The position numbers and the translations under genes are program-made. A model generated the notes under the pieces. That model had not been told where the DNA came from and did no database searches. It saw only the letters and a list, made by a program, of their open reading frames with translations. A stretch of DNA of 15,014 nt. Origin: JANYCG01 sp031392945 (lineage in GTDB: Bacteria > Pseudomonadota > Gammaproteobacteria > Burkholderiales > Burkholderiaceae_C). Each line of letters begins with the position of its first letter. The first letter of the stretch is position 1. This document shows positions 12,536 to 15,014 of the stretch, piece after piece. The stretch is taken from NCBI GenBank assembly GCA_031392945.1, contig JANMVT010000028.1:1-15014 (forward strand), read 5' to 3'.

Positions 12536-12561
12536 AGCAAACTTTTCATATACAACGAGGG
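12536..12561 (+). repeat. Short repeat copy 2 (AGCAAACT-N11-ACGAGGG)
   Basis: This core begins 18 nt after the VOC stop codon. It matches copy 1 at 20 of 26 and copy 3 at 19 of 26 positions without gaps. TTTGCT at 12519-12524 pairs with AGCAAA at 12536-12541, so the copy includes a small hairpin, as the others do. The element probably spans about 12519-12580. Downstream, GAGG (12557-12560) and CCTC (12568-12571) followed by TATTTT could make a weak transcription end for the VOC gene. Confidence 0.65.
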
Positions 12562-12599
12562 CTAGCGCCTCTATTTTCCAAAAATCCAGTGTGAAGCCA

Positions 12600-12632
12600 G
12601 GTTGTGGACAACCATCGTACCCAACTTGGGTA
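12600..12632. repeat. Tandem small dyads after mnmA
   Basis: GGTTGT/ACAACC (12600-12605 and 12608-12613) is followed directly by TACCCAA/TTGGGTA (12618-12624 and 12626-12632), which ends 2 nt from the mnmA stop. They lie between convergent genes and may help end transcription, but no T-tract accompanies them. Confidence 0.35.
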
Positions 12633-12634
12633 TT

Positions 12635-13780
12635 TCAGGCCTCCGCAGGCGTGGCGATCACACCGCCACCCAGGCAGACTTCTCCCGCATAAAGCACGGC
12701 TGACTGGCCTGGTGTGACCGCCCATTGCGGATCGGGAAACTTCAGGTTGAAGGCGTCGGCCGACACGGACGTGAGCTCGGTGGCTGCGTCGGCCTGGCGA
12801 TAGCGGCATTTGGAGGCGTAGTCGCCAACCGCCGGCGCGCTGCCTGATATCCAGCTGGCATCCTGTGCGGTCAGGGCGCTGGACAGCAGCCAGGGATGGT
12901 CATGCCCCTGCACCACCCACAGCGTATTGTTCTGGATGTCCTTGCGGGCCACAAACCAGGGTTGATGCTCTCCCACACCACGTTGCCCGCGCGCCTGAGC
13001 AGCTTTCAGCTCCTTGCCCTTGGCCTTGACGCCACCGATGCCGATGCCCTGGCGCTGGCCCAGGGTGTAAAAACTCAAACCCACATGCTGGCCCAGCACG
13101 CGCCCGCGGTCGTCCCTGATCGGCCCTGGCTCTTTGGCGATGTACTGGTTCAGAAATTCCCGAAACGGGCGTTCGCCGATGAAGCAGATGCCGGTGGAGT
13201 CTTTCTTCTTCGCGTTGGGCAGGCCAATTTCTTCGGCAATCCGTCGCACTTCGGTCTTGTGCAACTCGCCCACAGGAAACAGCGTTTTTGAGAGCTGGGC
13301 CTGGTTCAGGCGGTGCAAAAAGTAGCTCTGGTCCTTGCCGGGGTCAAGCCCCTTGAGCAACTCGTGCCGCCCAGTCGCTTCGTTCAAGCGAACCCGCGCG
13401 TAGTGGCCCGTAGCAATGCTGGAAGCCCCCAGGCGCACGGCATGGTCGAGAAAGGCCTTGAACTTGATTTCGGCGTTGCACAGAATGTCCGGGTTGGGCG
13501 TGCGCCCGGCCTTGTATTCACGCAGGAACTCGGCAAACACGCGGTCTTTGTACTCGGCGGCGAAATTGACGTGTTCGATCTCAATGCCGATCACATCGGC
13601 CACGGCGGCGGCGTCGACAAAGTCGATGTTGGACGAGCAGAACTCGTCGTGGTCATCGCCCTCCCAGTTCTTCATGAAGATGCCAATGACCTCGTGGCCG
13701 GCCTTTTTCAGCAGGTGTGCAGTCACTGCGGAGTCAACCCCACCACTCAATCCAACCACCACTCGCTTTTTATCGGCCAT
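12635..13780 (-). CDS. mnmA: tRNA-specific 2-thiouridylase
   Basis: It transfers sulfur to uridine 34 of Lys, Glu and Gln tRNAs, using ATP activation and sulfur delivered from a cysteine desulfurase relay. The 381-residue protein has the PP-loop ATP pyrophosphatase motif SGGVDS at 12-17. The catalytic cysteine pair is Cys101 (PDILCNAEIKF) and Cys199 (STGICFIGERPFREF), matching the positions known for E. coli MnmA (about 102 and 199). The MKNWE block and the TGHYARV and GKDQSYFL segments that contact tRNA are also present. The C-terminal beta-barrel ends with SAVLYAGEVCLGGGVI. The start is the ATG at 13780 (MADKKRVVVG). It is divergent from tcuA with only 52 bp between start codons. It appears complete and ordinary. 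Confidence 0.97.
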   Translation of the reverse strand: MADKKRVVVGLSGGVDSAVTAHLLKKAGHEVIGIFMKNWEGDDHDEFCSSNIDFVDAAAVADVIGIEIEHVNFAAEYKDRVFAEFLREYKAGRTPNPDILCNAEIKFKAFLDHAVRLGASSIATGHYARVRLNEATGRHELLKGLDPGKDQSYFLHRLNQAQLSKTLFPVGELHKTEVRRIAEEIGLPNAKKKDSTGICFIGERPFREFLNQYIAKEPGPIRDDRGRVLGQHVGLSFYTLGQRQGIGIGGVKAKGKELKAAQARGQRGVGEHQPWFVARKDIQNNTLWVVQGHDHPWLLSSALTAQDASWISGSAPAVGDYASKCRYRQADAATELTSVSADAFNLKFPDPQWAVTPGQSAVLYAGEVCLGGGVIATPAEA

Positions 13781-13832
13781 AGGTGTGCGATTATCCCAGC
13801 ATGGACAAATTCAAACCGGTGGAGGGTCAAGC

Positions 13833-15014
13833 GTGAACGTGGATGTATTGGTCGTCGGCGGTGGCAACGCAGCCCTGTGCGCGGCCTTGATGGCGCGTGA
13901 GGCGGGTGCCAGCGTATTGCTGCTGGAAGCCGCGCCGCGCGAGTGGCGTGGCGGCAATTCCATGCACACGCGCAATTTGCGCTGCATGCACGACGCGCCG
14001 CAGGATGTCTTGACCGGCGCGTACCCGGAAGAAGAGTTCTGGCAAGACCTGCTCAAGGTCACTGGCGGGAAAACGGATGAAAAGCTGGCGCGCCTGGCCA
14101 TCCGGGAATCATCCACCTGCCGCGACTGGATGCGCCGCCACGGTGTTTTTTTCCAGCCCTCGCTCACCGGCACGCTGCACCTGTCGCGCACCAATGGTTT
14201 CTTCATGGGCGGCGGCAAAGCGCTGGTCAACGCCTATTACCGTAGCGCGGAAAAACTGGGCGTTCAGGTCCGCTACAACGCGCCGGTTGAGGGCATCGAA
14301 TTGGAGGCATCGGCCGAATCTGGACAGCGCGAATTCAAAGCTGCGTTGCTGAAAAACGGCGAGCGCATCAGCGCCAAAACCTGCGTGCTGGCCGCTGGCG
14401 GGTTTGAGTCCAACCTGGCCTGGCTGCGCGAAGCCTGGGGCCAGAACGCGCTGGGCGAATGGCCCGCCGACAACTTTTTGATCCGCGGCACCCGCTTCAA
14501 CCAGGGTGTGTTGCTCAAGGCCTTGCTGGACGCCGGGGCCGACCCCGTGGGCGACGCCACACAGGCCCACATGGTGGCGATTGACGCGCGCGCGCCGCTG
14601 TACGACGGCGGCATCTGCACCCGCATTGACTGCGTGTCGCTGGGCGTCGTTGTCAACCGGCAAGCCAAACGGTTTTACGACGAAGGCGAAGACTTCTGGC
14701 CCAAGCGTTACGCCATCTGGGGCCGTCTGGTGGCGCAACAGCCGGGGCAGGTGGCTTATTCGATCATCGATGCCAAGGCCAGCGGACGCTTCATGCCGCC
14801 GGTGTTTCCTGGTGTCAGGGCAGATACTTTGCCTGAACTGGCGCAACAACTCGGACTGGATGGTCCGACCTTCATGCAAACCCTGAACGACTACAACGCC
14901 GCCTGTGGCGCGGGCAGTTTTGACCACACGGTGCTGGACGATTGTGCGACCGTGGGCATCAGCCCGGCCAAAACCCATTGGGCCCGGCCGATCGACACGG
15001 CGCCGTTTTATGCC
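13833..15014 (+). CDS. tcuA: FAD-dependent tricarballylate dehydrogenase (3' end outside window)
   Basis: It oxidises tricarballylate, a citrate analogue and aconitase inhibitor, to cis-aconitate; in Salmonella it works with the electron-transfer protein TcuB and transporter TcuC. The visible 394 codons run open to the window edge; full proteins are roughly 460-500 residues. The Rossmann motif GGGNAA is at 9-14 with a following LLLEAAPREWRGGNS. The blocks HTRNLRCMHDAP, ESSTCRDWM, FFMGGGKALVNAYYRSAEKLG and LAAGGFESN strongly recall TcuA within the FAD_binding_2 (fumarate reductase-like) family. The start is GTG at 13833, with GGAGG at 13821-13825 at good spacing; an upstream ATG at 13801 is in another frame and stops after eleven codons. 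tcuB/tcuC, if present, would lie to the right. Confidence 0.92.
   Translation, partial: MNVDVLVVGGGNAALCAALMAREAGASVLLLEAAPREWRGGNSMHTRNLRCMHDAPQDVLTGAYPEEEFWQDLLKVTGGKTDEKLARLAIRESSTCRDWMRRHGVFFQPSLTGTLHLSRTNGFFMGGGKALVNAYYRSAEKLGVQVRYNAPVEGIELEASAESGQREFKAALLKNGERISAKTCVLAAGGFESNLAWLREAWGQNALGEWPADNFLIRGTRFNQGVLLKALLDAGADPVGDATQAHMVAIDARAPLYDGGICTRIDCVSLGVVVNRQAKRFYDEGEDFWPKRYAIWGRLVAQQPGQVAYSIIDAKASGRFMPPVFPGVRADTLPELAQQLGLDGPTFMQTLNDYNAACGAGSFDHTVLDDCATVGISPAKTHWARPIDTAPFYA

Noticed and set aside
13801..13836. An 11-codon ATG frame overlapping the tcuA start, possible leader peptide
   Set aside because: It has no well-placed ribosome binding site, no codon pattern suggesting attenuation and no accompanying hairpins; the GGAGG inside it simply serves tcuA.
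14109..14978. A 289-codon - strand open frame
   Set aside because: It is antisense to tcuA, whose product matches the family block by block.

Overview
The window looks like chromosomal DNA of a high-G+C betaproteobacterium, most likely Burkholderiales, family Comamonadaceae (Rhodoferax/Polaromonas-like). The reasons are the protein flavour of UvrA, SSB, PyrF (type 2), MnmA and TcuA, and short intergenic repeats of a kind I associate with that family. The placement is inferred by eye; no search was run. No rRNA, tRNA or CRISPR array was seen.

Layout. 1-348 has no credible gene; it holds an almost perfect 24-bp inverted repeat and paired short repeats and may be mobile-element debris. 349-1230 (-) is an EamA/DMT-type transporter, divergent from pyrF (1289-2128, +). 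2242-3347 (+) is a three-gene yqjD-yqjE-yqjK-like membrane/stress operon. It runs head-on into, and overlaps by 45 bp, a (-) strand pair: a flavin monooxygenase gene (3575-5335) followed by a translationally coupled DUF2783-like small gene (3303-3578). uvrA (5401-8514, -) and ssb (8656-9144, +) are divergent DNA-repair/replication genes.

9145-12083 is the accessory part and is visibly more A/T-rich than its surroundings. It holds a higB toxin gene and a coupled higA antitoxin gene whose product is fused to an ImmA/IrrE-type zinc peptidase domain, behind a perfect 10+10-bp operator-like palindrome. Next to it is an hsdR gene (type I restriction) that stops after helicase motif III, with no hsdM or hsdS in the window. 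This reads as a decayed restriction locus beside a retained toxin-antitoxin module.

12084-12518 (+) is a VOC-fold (glyoxalase/dioxygenase superfamily) protein. mnmA (12635-13780, -) is divergent from tcuA (13833 to the window end, +, incomplete), the FAD-dependent tricarballylate dehydrogenase.

The most interesting structural observation is a short repeat with core AGC(T/A)AACT-N11-ACGAGGG. It occurs three times with exactly the same spacing: between uvrA and the monooxygenase gene, just after the VOC gene, and in frame inside uvrA, where it encodes part of a segment that E. coli UvrA lacks. The best candidate for an under-described system is the HigB/HigA-ImmA module with its operator.
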